Source: Physcia stellaris (Eukaryota > Ascomycota > Lecanoromycetes > Caliciales > Physciaceae). From it: DNA of 64,000 nucleotides. Below the pieces are notes generated by a model, which was not told the origin of the DNA, searched no databases, and worked only from the letters and a program-made list of their open reading frames with translations. This document shows positions 33,664-44,515 of the stretch, piece by piece (within the stretch, counting starts at the first letter, position 1; every line of letters begins with the position of its first letter). Made by a program: the position numbers and the translations under genes. The stretch spans positions 124,001 through 188,000 of the forward strand of contig JABSSW010000019.1 of NCBI GenBank assembly GCA_018902385.1, written 5' to 3'.

Positions 33664-36600
33664 CTACAAACAACGTCGCGCTCTTTCCTCTTGTGAAAAC
33701 CGATCGAGATCGCCGGGTATACGAGTGTCTTTAGGCACGCGGCGTGGTCTTCTCTCAGCTCTTCGTCGAACACGTTCCTCGTACTCTACCGCACGAGCTT
33801 CTGCACGAGTTTGGTAGATCTTTTCTGGATCTTCTCGCTGTCGATCGTCGCTCTCGCTATCAGCAGCGATGATTGCATCTTGGATAACCTTTTCCTCACC
33901 AACCTTTTCCTGATCCCAATGTCTTCCTTCACCGTACAGTCGTTCGATCGGAAGGCTTTGCCGATAGTATCTATCGTCTCGAAGGCGTCGCCGTTCCACT
34001 TCTTCGGCACGTTCACGTTCACGTTCTTCTTCTTCCACAAATTGCCGTCTATCCTCTCGAAGGCGTTGCCGTTCGCTTTCTTCTCTTTCCACACGTTGCC
34101 GTCTATCCTCTCGAACCTCTCGAAGGCGTTGCCGTTCCACCTCTTCGGCAAGTTGTCGTTTACGTTCTTCTTTTTCCACACGTTGCCGTATATCCTCTCG
34201 AAGGTGTTGCCGTCCCACTTCTTCGGCATATTGCCGTTCGCGTTCTTCTCTTTCCACACGTTGCCGTCTATTTTCTCGAACCTCTCGAAGGCGTTGCCGT
34301 TCCACCTCTTCGGCATGTTGCCGTCTGCGTTCTTCTTTTTCCACACGTTGCCGTATATCCTCTCCAAGGCGTTGCCGTTCCACTTCTTCGGCACGTTGCC
34401 GTCCATCTCTTTCCATACGTCGCCGATCGATTTCGTCTCTAAGAAAGAGTCGATAGTCCGATGGTTCTCTTCTGTGGGGCTCCGACGTCCGTGCCGGTGG
34501 AAAGCGGCGGTCCTCTGAGAAGCTCAAACGACGATGAATGCTGGACTGGCGGTCGTGAGGACGGTAAGTTGGTATGCGCCTAAGGCTGTCCTCTCTTCGA
34601 GAGCTTTTGGCTGGGATAATCACGGCCTCTTTATTATACTCTACGTACGAACGTCTTCGCTCGGGTGATCTGCGGCGATTTTCTCGATAGGAAGGAGGGC
34701 TTTCCGGTTGGTGGATGGCAACTTTCTTTTTCTTTTTGGTGAGACCACGCGGGTCGTCTTTCGAGTCAACTGTGGTATGGCGACTATGGACAGAGTGATC
34801 AGTCGCCGCGGAGTGCTGAGATTTACTACTAGTATCTCGGTAATCACTGTTGCTCGAAAATATGGACTCCATGTCGGTCTCAACACTTGAGTCAGAGTCG
34901 TAGCTGGCCATGTTTCTGAGAGGAGCTATTGGAGGTAGCGAGGGCTCCTGGTAGGGGAAGCTTTCCGCAGGATTCCACCCTGGGAATCCGTTAGGGTGGT
35001 TCTGCAGCGGGGATGGGCCGGGAAGTAAATCATTTGACCAAGGGATTGAATAGGGCGGAGGAGGTGGAGGCAGCATCTGTGGCGGAGGCGCTTGATAGAT
35101 ATGGGGAGGTGGAGGCAACATCTGTGGCGGAGGCGCTTGATAGATCTGGGGAGGTGGTACGCGCAGGGTTTCGTGTTCATAGGTGAAAACAGGCGCCGTA
35201 TGCGTTGCTTCGCCGAACGAGTTGCGCCGCCTATGCAGAAGTCCTGTCGAAGCCTCTCCGGATGCATGAGTCGGTTTGGGAGAAAACTTGGAAGGCAATG
35301 GTATCTGGAGATCGTTTCTGAGTCAGCTTTGACGTTGGCCATCAAGGGCCAATCGGTAGGACTTTGACGATGCAAGGTCACCGAGAAGCCATAATTCAGT
35401 GAGATCAGGAAGGGTATAAATCTGATGACACATACAATTCGAGCTTTGTTCTTGGTATTCCTGTTGTTGTCCTGCAAATGACCCTCTGCTTTGCTCTCAT
35501 GTCTGCTGTTCTCCTGCATAAGTATAGGAGAGCCATACTGATCGAAGCTATCGGTTGTTTCTCGCTTTTTCAGTGTACCTTCTGACATGCCGACGAGTCG
35601 CTTAACATCCTCCTACGTGGACTGAGCAAGTGTCAACTAAGTGGGCTTTGCGATGAAGAACTTACGTATTCAAGCTGTCCAGTCACATAAAAAATTTCTT
35701 CAGCCTCTCTGTATTGGTAACCCTCATGTTTGATAGCATCTTCAGTGACCAGGTCTTTTGAAATCTCGGTCCAGTTGTCACCAGCCCCAAATTTTTGGCT
35801 GAACGACACCCCTGTTGCTTCAATAGCCTTAGAAAAGGATGTATTCCTCGCTCTACTTGTTGATTTATCTCCCATTTTGTGAGATTTACTAGATTTCTGT
35901 TTCGACGGAGTGGGGAAAGTAGGTCGAGCACCAAATTGTTTCTCGATGTCATCGAAAACTTTATAGGCAGGAATTATAAAAGCCAGGCCTGACGATGGGT
36001 CACCAGAAACGATATGGCCATAAATATCGCCTGTTGTCGCATTGACTACCAAAGAACCACAGTCTCCAGGCACTATCAAGCAAGGTTAGCAACATATCAA
36101 TAACCCGGTTAACGTCATAATGCTTTTGTCAAAACAATGAGATGTCTTTAGAGCCTGTGAACAGTCATGACTAGACATCGGTCGACGCCAAATGATGTAC
36201 TGTTCCACAACTAGAGAGAAGATGGGGGTTCTCAGTCTTTCCTATCCCATGGTCTGGTGTGGTGCTATCTTGCCTCTCACGTATCGTCACTGACATACAT
36301 ATTGTGACAAAACGCATACCCGCTCTTGGCACAAAGCATATGAATATAATATGAAAAAGAACATCATAGCTTGACCCCGCTCCATGTCGGGTAATCGTAG
36401 GTCCATCGGGGTTAAAATAAAAAACTAGCACCACTAAGTGCCAGACCATGGGATAGATTATCCTGAGAAGTCGTTGAATGGGTTCCTCCAGGGACAAAGG
36501 CATGAATGATTTTGTGTCAAACCATACGAATGTCAGACACATTACTCACCAGTATGTCTGTCAAGCTGTACCAGCCACATTTCCTGGTATGTCGTCGAAT

Positions 36601-37856
36601 TACTCATCCTGATATAGTGTGGATTTTTCATAATGATGCCCCTGACAGTACCGGTAGTCCCAGTGACAGCTAGAATGGATCCCTCTGTGACCTCGGTAGC
36701 GATTTTAGAAGGGTAAAGATGGCGAGTTGAATCGCCCCTGTTCGCTCGGATCAGGATTCTGTAGGGATGTTGGTACTTTGAGTATTCGAGAAAAATATCT
36801 CGTAATCCAGGTCGGTAACTGTACAGCCCTTTATCAACCTTCCAATACGGGTCCGTTGCCCAGACTCGACAACTGGCGTTTTCATGTGGTCACTCGAAAC
36901 CGCACGTCTGTATCTAGATCCACTCAAATTTGAGGTATCCGGTCCGGTGGAGAGCGTCTCCGGGGCCGTTTTAGGCTTGTCAAAAACGCTGTCGTCTTCT
37001 GAGGATTGGAAGGCGGTTGTGTCAACGCCGGCGGGAGATGAAGTAGATACACTTGCTTGAAGAGATCCTATCAGCCACAAACCGGCAGCTGACACGCACT
37101 GAACGGCTCACCTTTGCTTGTAGCTGTAGCAAAATCATCGGCCTCATAATCGCTGTCATCGTCAAATGCTAGAAACTCATCGGTAGCGGTAGGCGACTCC
37201 GGCTCTTGCGGGTAATCCAGACGTGCATGTTGCGCTGACATTCCATACCATACGTCGCCGATCTGGAACGTAGCTGTAAGGGTCGAGAGCCCTGTATTGC
37301 CACAGCCGATTAATGCGCCGCAAATTTCGTCTGATTGGCCGAGAACATAGACTTCTTGGTCCCCTTTGCTTGGTTTTGCACTACCTGGACCTTCATCAAC
37401 AGCGCGGTATACCGCGGGCATCTTATCAAGGGTCTTGATCTGGATGTTGGGATGGTCTGCAAGAAGTCCGCTTTGCTTGAGGAGTGCCTTTGCAAATGTC
37501 CGCTGTCGCCGACTCTTGGAGCTGAAGACTATGATTGGCTGTGCTGAGGTGGGTTTGCTTCCCTCCATCCACATATTGAAAGCCACTACCCTGGGTCGAT
37601 CTTCGCCTTGCTCGAGCAGCTCCCGATTGTCTTCAAGAAGCCGCTTGATGTCTGGGGAGAGCTTTTGCATAAGCTCTAGCGCTGGGCCTACAACTTCCCA
37701 GCATTCGGTCCCCCTCATCTTTTGTACACAAGGTCGTCCAATTGATTCTTCAGGCTTCGGCCAAGGTTCTTTCTTAGATTCGAAGATCATGCTGCTGGAC
37801 CGTCCGAAGTCAGACAGGGACTGCCTGATTTGCTCTCTCCGCGATGAAGGCAACAT
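33664..37856 (-). CDS. Chymotrypsin-like domain with Cys nucleophile motif fused to a charged coiled-coil
   Basis: Exons 37856-37112, 37067-36550, 36072-35666, 35612-35436 and 35304-33664 give about 1162 aa. A GTAAGT donor at 35665 and an in-frame acceptor join what look like two genes. After an N-terminal region (ELMQKLSPDIKRLLEDN; HPNIQIKTLDKMPAVYRAVD) comes a trypsin-fold segment: DVWYGMSAQHARL (His), TVTDLDYEI (Asp) and VPGDCGSLVVNATTGDIYGH, where Cys replaces the Ser of GDSGS. The C-terminal part has a Pro-rich stretch with two PPPQMLPPPP units, NRRRSPERRRS, and five or so 30-33-residue Arg/Glu heptad repeats. The intron 36549-36073 is 477 bp because a MITE sits in it. One T appears missing in the run at 36791-36795 (frame shift between DLDYEIF and LEYSKYQHPYR). 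Function is unknown; protease or pseudoprotease in a self-assembling protein is my inference. Confidence 0.7.
33970..34420 (-). repeat. Coding minisatellite (Arg/Glu heptad repeats)
   Basis: About five imperfect units of 90-99 bp encode RQRVEKEERRRQHAEEVERQ-type segments. On the plus strand the units show recurring CGTTGCCGTCTATCCTCTCG and CACTTCTTCGGCA blocks. The repeats lie inside the large coiled-coil gene and keep its frame. Confidence 0.8.
36243..36455. mobile_element. MITE family A copy inside an intron (213 bp)
   Basis: It runs from TATCCCATGGTCTGGTGTGG to CCAGACCATGGGATA, a clear terminal inverted repeat with TA at both edges. The core is inverted relative to the copies at 33 kb (TCGGGTAATCGTAGG). 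It lies wholly within the intron 36549-36073 of the chymotrypsin-like gene. Confidence 0.85.
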
Positions 37857-38759
37857 GACAGAAGCCTCGTCATGGCCTCAGGGGAGATAAGAGGAATTGG
37901 CATGAAAGATCTGGATAGTGGGCATGGCAGAGCCTTAGGGCGATACTCGACTGGAGAGGTCTTGTCAACTGAAATAGTCAACCTCAAGAGAAAGCTCTCG
38001 AGACAGACAAGAGTTGAAAGAGATATGGCAACTGCAATGCTTGACATACAGCAGTCGACCACTTCATGAGTTCGGAAGCACAGCATCGCGAACTGCACCC
38101 TTTCAGCTCTCATCATGCCGAAACGTCCTCACAGCCACTGTTGCCAACACCGCATCAATCAATGATACGGCATAATCAACCAATGAACAGCGAGACCACG
38201 ACACCTCAGCAAGCTTGGGGGTTAGAAAGGATTCTCAAGGTGGGGAGGCGCAGCGAGGCTGACTCGACGGACATAGGTACATACTCCGTACCGCAGAACG
38301 CTTGCAAACATTTGCAGTGGCAATACGTTTAGCTTGATACGGCTATAAGGGTCAACTTCTTCCAAATGCCTCATGCAGCAGAATAACGTTTCATCGGTTT
38401 TTAAGGAGGTAGCACTCGTCAGATCAAGATTACCCGTCTATGGAAATATGGACACAAAGTGATATGAACAAAGCCTTGGATTCGATGTTCTTCCCAAGTC
38501 GGGCTATCGTTTGTTTTGAGTGGATTGGCCTGATCACCCGCATTGAGCTAAAGTATTAAACGGTATGATATCGTATTTGTGACTTGGAAACGTCTCCAGT
38601 ATAATTATACCAAGAGCATCCGCCACAGAGCAATCAATCAATATTAATAGTAAGAAGGTATGAGGCAAGGGATGAAGCCCCTGCCTCGAAGTTGTAGATC
38701 TATTCGCCCTGCTTGACAGTGTATATCGTGCGCGTAAATTTGTTGTAGAAGTTCGAACG
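37857..38759. other. Intergenic with a family B repeat
   Basis: Overlapping plus-strand frames (37872-38069 and 38066-38332) show no domain and no convincing splice link. A family B repeat lies inverted at about 38421-38512. The rest is the divergent promoter space between the chymotrypsin-like gene and the gene at 38760. Confidence 0.4.
38421..38512. repeat. Short interspersed repeat, family B copy (inverted)
   Basis: The reverse complement of this stretch has the family ends GATAGCCCGACTTGGGAA and GACGGGTAATCTTGATCTG. Confidence 0.65.
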
Positions 38760-39858
38760 ATGAGCACTCAAGGCCCGCTTCAACGCGACATTGCGCTCAA
38801 TAGGCTACCGATCGGACTTCGTCAGGTTATCATCAATCGTATCTTCGGTCTCAATCTAGGCGATGGGGACTTTGCAGCTCGTGACAATGGTCTTTCGGCA
38901 TATTTCAACGATTGGTTTGAAGAGCAATGTGAGGCAGCCTCAGGTGAAGTCTCAATCCAGACCTTGGAGGAATTGCTGGATTGCATCCTGTATATCCAGT
39001 CGCCCAATGGCAGCCAGCATAAGATCAGCAGCAAGCTCTCTCTAACACTTGGTAACCTCGACACAGCATCCACTGCTTCCATCAACCTTGCGGCGCGCAT
39101 CTGGCTGTCCATATCTGTCGGCTCCCTGTCGCATTACGTGACGCCAGGGCAGGACTACAATCTGTGGGAGAACAACTGGGAACATGGCGAATTATCGAAG
39201 GCCGTTCACGACACCCTTTGGCCTAAGGTCCAAAGCACTGAAAGGGTCAAGCTTCCTAAGGTGTTCACGGCAGCCAATTTAGAAACAATCGCAGGCATAC
39301 GGGTGCAATGGACGAGCAACCTGGCGGATCACTTGTCGCTAAGGGACGATGACTCCAAAGTCATGCTATATCATCAAGCTTCGTTTCTAGAACTGCACAA
39401 AGAGTCGAAGAAGTTCGTTATCCCTTCGCAAAGGAATGATACATGCTAATTGCTCCGATAGTACCTTATTGCGATCTGATCTCATCGAAGAGACTATCTT
39501 GACCCTACGCCTCCTCATACCACGCAATGATCCTCGTTCGCGAAGCTGGTTCAAGAAGAAGCAAAGGAAGCTTCACCTTGACTCTAAAGCTGGCTCGTAT
39601 GGCTCGTTGAGTACTTCTGCGCGACAGATAGAAAGGTTTCACTATTGGAGAGATCGTCTTGTCGTCCTGAAGCAGACTTTTGACGAGTCGGAGCCGCAAA
39701 CACTCCGGTCCTGGTGGTATGATGATCGAAAGAAGGTTCAATGGTACACATTCTGGGTAGCAATCCTGGTGCTGATCTTGACGATTGCCTTTGGGCTCAT
39801 ACAATCAATCTCTGGGATCGTTCAAGCATGGGTTTCAATGAGGAGTCTCCACTCATAG
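38760..39858 (+). CDS. C-terminally anchored fungal protein of unknown function
   Basis: Exons 38760-39412 and 39462-39858 splice in frame to 349 aa; the intron has a GTTCGT donor, a GCTAAT branch site and a TAG acceptor. I recognise the architecture as a common, unnamed ascomycete family. An N-terminal polar region is followed by HHQASFLELHKESKN-type sequence, then STLLRSDLIEETILTLRLL and RFHYWRDRLVVLKQTFDE. The C-terminal signature WWYDDRKKVQWYTFWVAIL runs into a single membrane helix (VLILTIAFGLIQSISGIV). The protein should face the cytosol with its tail in a membrane. Such genes are abundant in variable fungal regions near NLR-like genes; a role in non-self responses is only a guess. Confidence 0.75.
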
Positions 39859-42800
39859 TCTATCCATACAACTATCAGGTAGCCTAACAAGCACCCAGAT
39901 TTTAGCGTTGGCAACATTAAAAACGCCAGCCCTGTGCATTGCCGGAAGTAAACCCTTCATCTCCTGGAAGTTCGTTGATCAGAGTTCTTTGAACTGATCA
40001 AGCTCCTTTCTTGGGGCACAGCGGATGCTATTCAGCGGGTAGTTTGGCGGAGGTTGTGTCTCATAAAGAGGGTTCTCATGGAGAGAGGCTAGTGGCAAAA
40101 ATCGAAGCTCTAAGCCGATTATAGCAGAGAGGTCAGACGTCAGTATTCGGTGTCTGACACTTTTCCCCCCGCAGCTCATACTTTCTGTCAGTGATCTCAT
40201 CACCGTCTCTAGCGAGTATTGTTCTATGGCTTGGCAGGGAATGGTGGTGCAGCTTTGCCGATCAGGCAAATGAGTACCCATCTCGAGGAGACATTAACCG
40301 AGCAAAGCCTATACATGTGAACATTCTTATACTTGTTCAGGAAACGCACAGACATTTACGCACAAACATTTCAACGCTTATTAAATGTCGCCCTCAAACC
40401 AGTGGGCTTCCGAATTGCGCCATGACAGGCCAGGTCATGGGATATCATCGTCTGATTTGCTGCTGACTCGGTGGCTTAATGTGTTAACTACTACTACGTG
40501 CTGATCTTGCATTTGGCTTAGACTGTACGAAACTACGCAGAATTCTTCGAGCAACTACTTGAAGCTACGAAGGTAATGGGTATATTGCTTCACAGCCCTA
40601 GTTTTACGTTAGAGCAAAGGACTTTCAGCAACTCACATTGGACGGTCGCGAATACAATGGACTTCAGAAGTTGTAGGCAAGACAGTGTAAAGGATGATGC
40701 AGATAGATCTTTCCAGGCTTTCTGTACGTTGGACCAACCTTTAACCAAAGGACCAATGCCACAACTGTCCAAAATGCACCACCGCTTCCTTGAGTGCGGA
40801 ATCATCTTCTCGATGAAGCAATACCAACATATGAAGGTAATATGAAAGTAGCCCTGGAATCAAGCCAGTTCCACTGCCGGGTAAGCGTTGCTCTAGGCAC
40901 TCAATCCCAGGAAATGCGAGATGGAGGGCAAGATTACCATTCGACTTGATGAAATGATGGTTGGCCGACTCTGGAGTGTCGAGGGCCATCAAGACTGTGG
41001 AAAACTTGAAGACAGCATCAAAGCATATGAATGAAGCTCCAGAACTCTAATGTTTCCGAACTCGGGTATCCGTTGTATCCTACACACCTTCCAGCATCCA
41101 TTGTAACTAGCACGCGAGGTGAGGGCCCTCAAGCTGCTGATTCATTGAAAGCGTACTTGCGAGCGGACCAGCAGCGAATAGGCCTGTTTCATTGAAGCGT
41201 AGGAGGGATAGGAGCCTAGTTTCCTATTGTCTACCCTTTGTCAAACGAAGCTGCTAGAGATCAGCAGAGCGCTTACGATTCGTAGACAATCTACGCTGTC
41301 AACGCTCTGCGCTAACCATGACTGCTGCAGCTGAAGGCGACTCTCACCACAAAGTCTTTCACTGATCTATCACCGTATTCTTTGCATTTCACACTTAGGC
41401 AGACTTTCCAAGTTAAAGAGTAATGATGATAGCAGGGGGGTTTGGCAGGAGCTGATTACAAGCACAGTCGAACATATGCTATGTCCTGTAATGCCGGTGG
41501 ATCCTCCGTTTGGGATTGACTGTGTAAGTTATTGGCACCCACGGTGCTCGCCACACGTCACCGTAATAAATTACTAGAAGGGTCGCGATCAGAGATGGAG
41601 GAGCTTTCTCATTGGTCCACAACACCGCGACTGAGGACACTATATAGTATTACGTCTGCGCATGATCGAAGCAAAAAGTCAATTACCAAGGAGGTGCACG
41701 TTTTCAGAAGTGCCAACCACGACATCGGCGAATCAAGACATGACTCTTATCCTTTTCTCATTTCTTGCCTCAAGCACTGCTTACCCGACTCTGGACAGAA
41801 GGTGGGTGGAAAATCACCTTCAAACCATCTTCATGTTTTTCCTTTCGTACTCGGGTAGGCTTCTTTCTATGAGGCTGCGTCACCGACTCTGAGCTATACG
41901 GGGTTACTGTAGATCAACCCTCTACCCTATCAAACTAGGTGAATGTCTCACTAGTCTCCTGCCACCTGTCATACGTCTCGCACAATGCAATGCGCCGTCT
42001 GAGCGTCAAAGCACGCTTCGGAGCCACCCGGAGCTCCACTCGAAGTATATTCTCACTTTCAGCCAATTCGGCGACTGCCCGCAGTCCACCAGAAGGGACA
42101 TTGGTCGAGCTCGTGGGACCAACCCACGCCGTTCAAAAGCATGGCTGTTATCTGTCAGCGCTCAACGTCAAGGCGAGTTTCATGCCGCAGATCGCTCTGG
42201 GGAAAGGAACAATTTGAGATGTGCTAGGCTGACTCGAGCCGTTCCCTAGTTGAACCTAGAAGTTGTCGGTAACTAATCCAGTTGCTGCCCGCAATCATGC
42301 AGAAGGCTGACGGTAGTACTGAGCTGCTCTCACATGCTGGAAAACGGTCTTCCAAATCCTTTATCGAGAAATCAGGAGGCCGTGGCGAGTTTCAGGTACA
42401 GCCGTACTTGAGGAGGAGAACAAAGACGAGAGTGGAGTTATGTGCCTCTGCCTGACTCGCCATGCATCGATTGCTAGGAAGGAGGAGATACTACGGCCTG
42501 ATATGGTATAATCCAACTGATACTGAGCGACACTGATACATGTCTAGGCTATGGAGGAGGCATAGGATATTGCCGAGCAAAGTACGACTGACGCCTCTAG
42601 CAGTCTGTGGAACTCAACATAAATACACCTGCAGCTGCTGTCGGTTCTGTTTCTATTCAGCACTCAGGCATAGCTTCTCATGTCTCCAGCGATCTCACGA
42701 GATACTCGCCAAGAACGAGATTTTCTCGACGAAATTGTACGTCCTTCCCATGTGCTTATCCATAATCGAGCTAATGTTTTTCAAGCTCGAACCTATCATT

Positions 42801-43022
42801 GCTGAAGCGTAAGTGCATTCAGTTCCCAAACCTCTCCCTTCTGATTCGCTCAATCGAAGGATGCTTTCACCTCCTTTCTTGAATATCACTTTTCTTGATA
42901 CAACCCTTGCCAAAGCATCGTCACAGCCCCTTAGATTTCCCATTCCTACTTTACACTAACAAGAAAACAGCAACAAACGACGCGAGAAACAATTCCGAGT
43001 CCAACGCCTAATAAATACCCTC
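39859..43022. other. Long intergenic stretch, gene-poor
   Basis: No gene is supportable over about 3.1 kb. A diverged relic related to the MITE cores lies at about 41775-41855 (TTACCCGACTCTGGACAG on the left, CGTACTCGGGTAGGC on the right). The last 150 bp are the pyrimidine-rich leader of the gene at 43023. Confidence 0.4.
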
Positions 43023-44033
43023 ATGGCGGCCCAAGATTCAGCTGGCGGGTGCCCGCTCTACATCTCCCGGGCTCAAAACATCGCCAAAGCCGCAACATCC
43101 GAAGTCATCGACCTGACTGGTTCCTCCACCGAGCCATCCGACGACGAGAAGAAAGCCGCCCCCGGTTCCGGGAACACCAAGCAGCAATACCTCAAGGAGC
43201 AACACCTGAAGGCGCTCATCGCCCAGCAGTACCCGGATCTCAACCTCGAATCTGCTGATTCTGTTCTTGGGTCAGGGGACAAGCGCAAGCCTATCCACCC
43301 CTATTTCCTACGCGGGAATGAGTGCGGGCGCTATAGAGTTGATCAGCCAGCCGCCTCCGAGAACGTTCTCTCAGCCACGTATGCTTCCGCATCCATGGCG
43401 CCCAATGAGTACCGACACTATAGGTTCGATCAACCGCCAGCCTCCGAGAAAATTGTCTCACCTACCCATGGCGCCGGAACATTGGCGCCCAAGCACCAGG
43501 CGTCCCCTTCGCCCTCGGCCCATTCCCAGTCCTCTGGGGCCACGGTAGGTACGCCCGTCACCACGTCCACAGCCGTGACGGAAGACGCGGAGGGTAAGGA
43601 ATGGGTCAGGGTGGAGGAAACCGCCAACACCGAAGCCTCCCAACCCAACGAGATTGCCGAAGCCGAGTCCGACGGAACCACCAAGTCTCCCAGCCCCTCA
43701 ACCTCCTGGCCGGCCAAAGAGTACATCTACGCCCTCCTAGTCGAGTACCGCTTCAACACGAACCACCCCGGCCCTCCCCTGGGGCGCCACCACGAGTTCG
43801 GCACCCTCAGATCCGTGACGCTCAAGGGGCTCTACAGAGACCTCGAAAAGGCGAACGGGGCCGTGAAGCAAGTGTATGAGGAGATCCGCCACAGGACCGG
43901 GTTGAGCGAGGTTGATGCGTTGAAGGAGGTTGAGAAGGGGAGGAGTGGGGGGGAGAGGCTGTTTGTGTATTTGGATCATCCCGAGGAGTTTGTGAGTTGG
44001 AGTGTTTATACTGAGGAGAGGGTGTTAAGGTGA
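43023..44033 (+). CDS. Hypothetical protein with a SUMO-interacting-type motif and internal repeat
   Basis: A single-exon frame of 336 aa. Near the N-terminus SEVIDLTGSSTEPSDDEKK combines a hydrophobic VIDLT core with acidic/Ser residues, the classic layout of a SUMO-interacting motif. Two copies of a segment of about 32 residues follow (RYRVDQPAASENVLSATY and YRFDQPPASEKIVSPTH). After a disordered Ser/Thr/Pro-rich middle, the last 100 residues look folded: AKEYIYALLVEYRFNT, GTLRSVTLKGLYRDLEKANG, VKQVYEEIRHRTGLSE, RLFVYLDHPEEFVSWSVY. I do not recognise that domain. A role in SUMO-linked nuclear processes is inference from the motif alone. A MITE lies about 50 bp beyond the stop. Confidence 0.75.
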   Translation: MAAQDSAGGCPLYISRAQNIAKAATSEVIDLTGSSTEPSDDEKKAAPGSGNTKQQYLKEQHLKALIAQQYPDLNLESADSVLGSGDKRKPIHPYFLRGNECGRYRVDQPAASENVLSATYASASMAPNEYRHYRFDQPPASEKIVSPTHGAGTLAPKHQASPSPSAHSQSSGATVGTPVTTSTAVTEDAEGKEWVRVEETANTEASQPNEIAEAESDGTTKSPSPSTSWPAKEYIYALLVEYRFNTNHPGPPLGRHHEFGTLRSVTLKGLYRDLEKANGAVKQVYEEIRHRTGLSEVDALKEVEKGRSGGERLFVYLDHPEEFVSWSVYTEERVLR

Positions 44034-44084
44034 GGGGTGAGCTGGGAGAGAAGGGGGAGAGAAGGGTGTTTCATGGGATGGTGG

Positions 44085-44277
44085 TAGGTGGGGCTGGGTT
44101 TTAGGATACATTGATAGAGCTACGATTACCCGAGTTGGGGCAGAAGCAGAAGATTATTTTTTCTTCAAGTCACTTTCATATGTTTTGTGCCGAACACGGG
44201 CAAGCGTATTATCATGTTGGGTGTGTCGGTGGCGATGCACGGGAGGCACGGTAGCACCACACCAGACCATGAGATCA
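44085..44277. mobile_element. MITE family A, diverged copy
   Basis: The core CTACGATTACCCGAGTTGGG and the end GAACACGGGCAAGCG match the family. The right end (GTAGCACCACACCAGACCAT) matches the terminal repeat of the 36 kb copy. The left end is worn. Confidence 0.65.
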
Positions 44278-44515
44278 GGGGGTTGGGAAGGGGGATAGAT
44301 GGTCAGGAGCCAGTGGTGGTGCAGATAGATGGGAAAAACGAAAACGTAACAAAAATAAGGAAGTAGATGAGTTAGTTATAGTCAGTGGTGCTTTGTCTTT
44401 TGTTTTTACGTCGTAGCTCAGATTCTCTGGCAGCCTATGCCAATTATAATGTCCAAATGTCTAATAGTTTACCTTGGGGAAACACTCGATCTCAGCTAGT
44501 TTCTTAATTCTATCA

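Noticed and set aside
33811-34518. A 235-codon plus-strand open frame rich in Phe and Leu.
   Set aside because: It is the antisense shadow of the Arg/Glu heptad repeats of the coiled-coil gene; its repeats follow the minus-strand coding pattern.
35612-37856. Treating the chymotrypsin-like part and the coiled-coil part as two genes.
   Set aside because: A GTAAGT donor right before the first part's stop and an in-frame acceptor upstream of the second part's first ATG favour one gene; kept as a point for RNA evidence.
37872-38332. Two overlapping plus-strand frames as a small two-exon gene.
   Set aside because: No splice pair gives a sensible protein and the composition is not coding-like.
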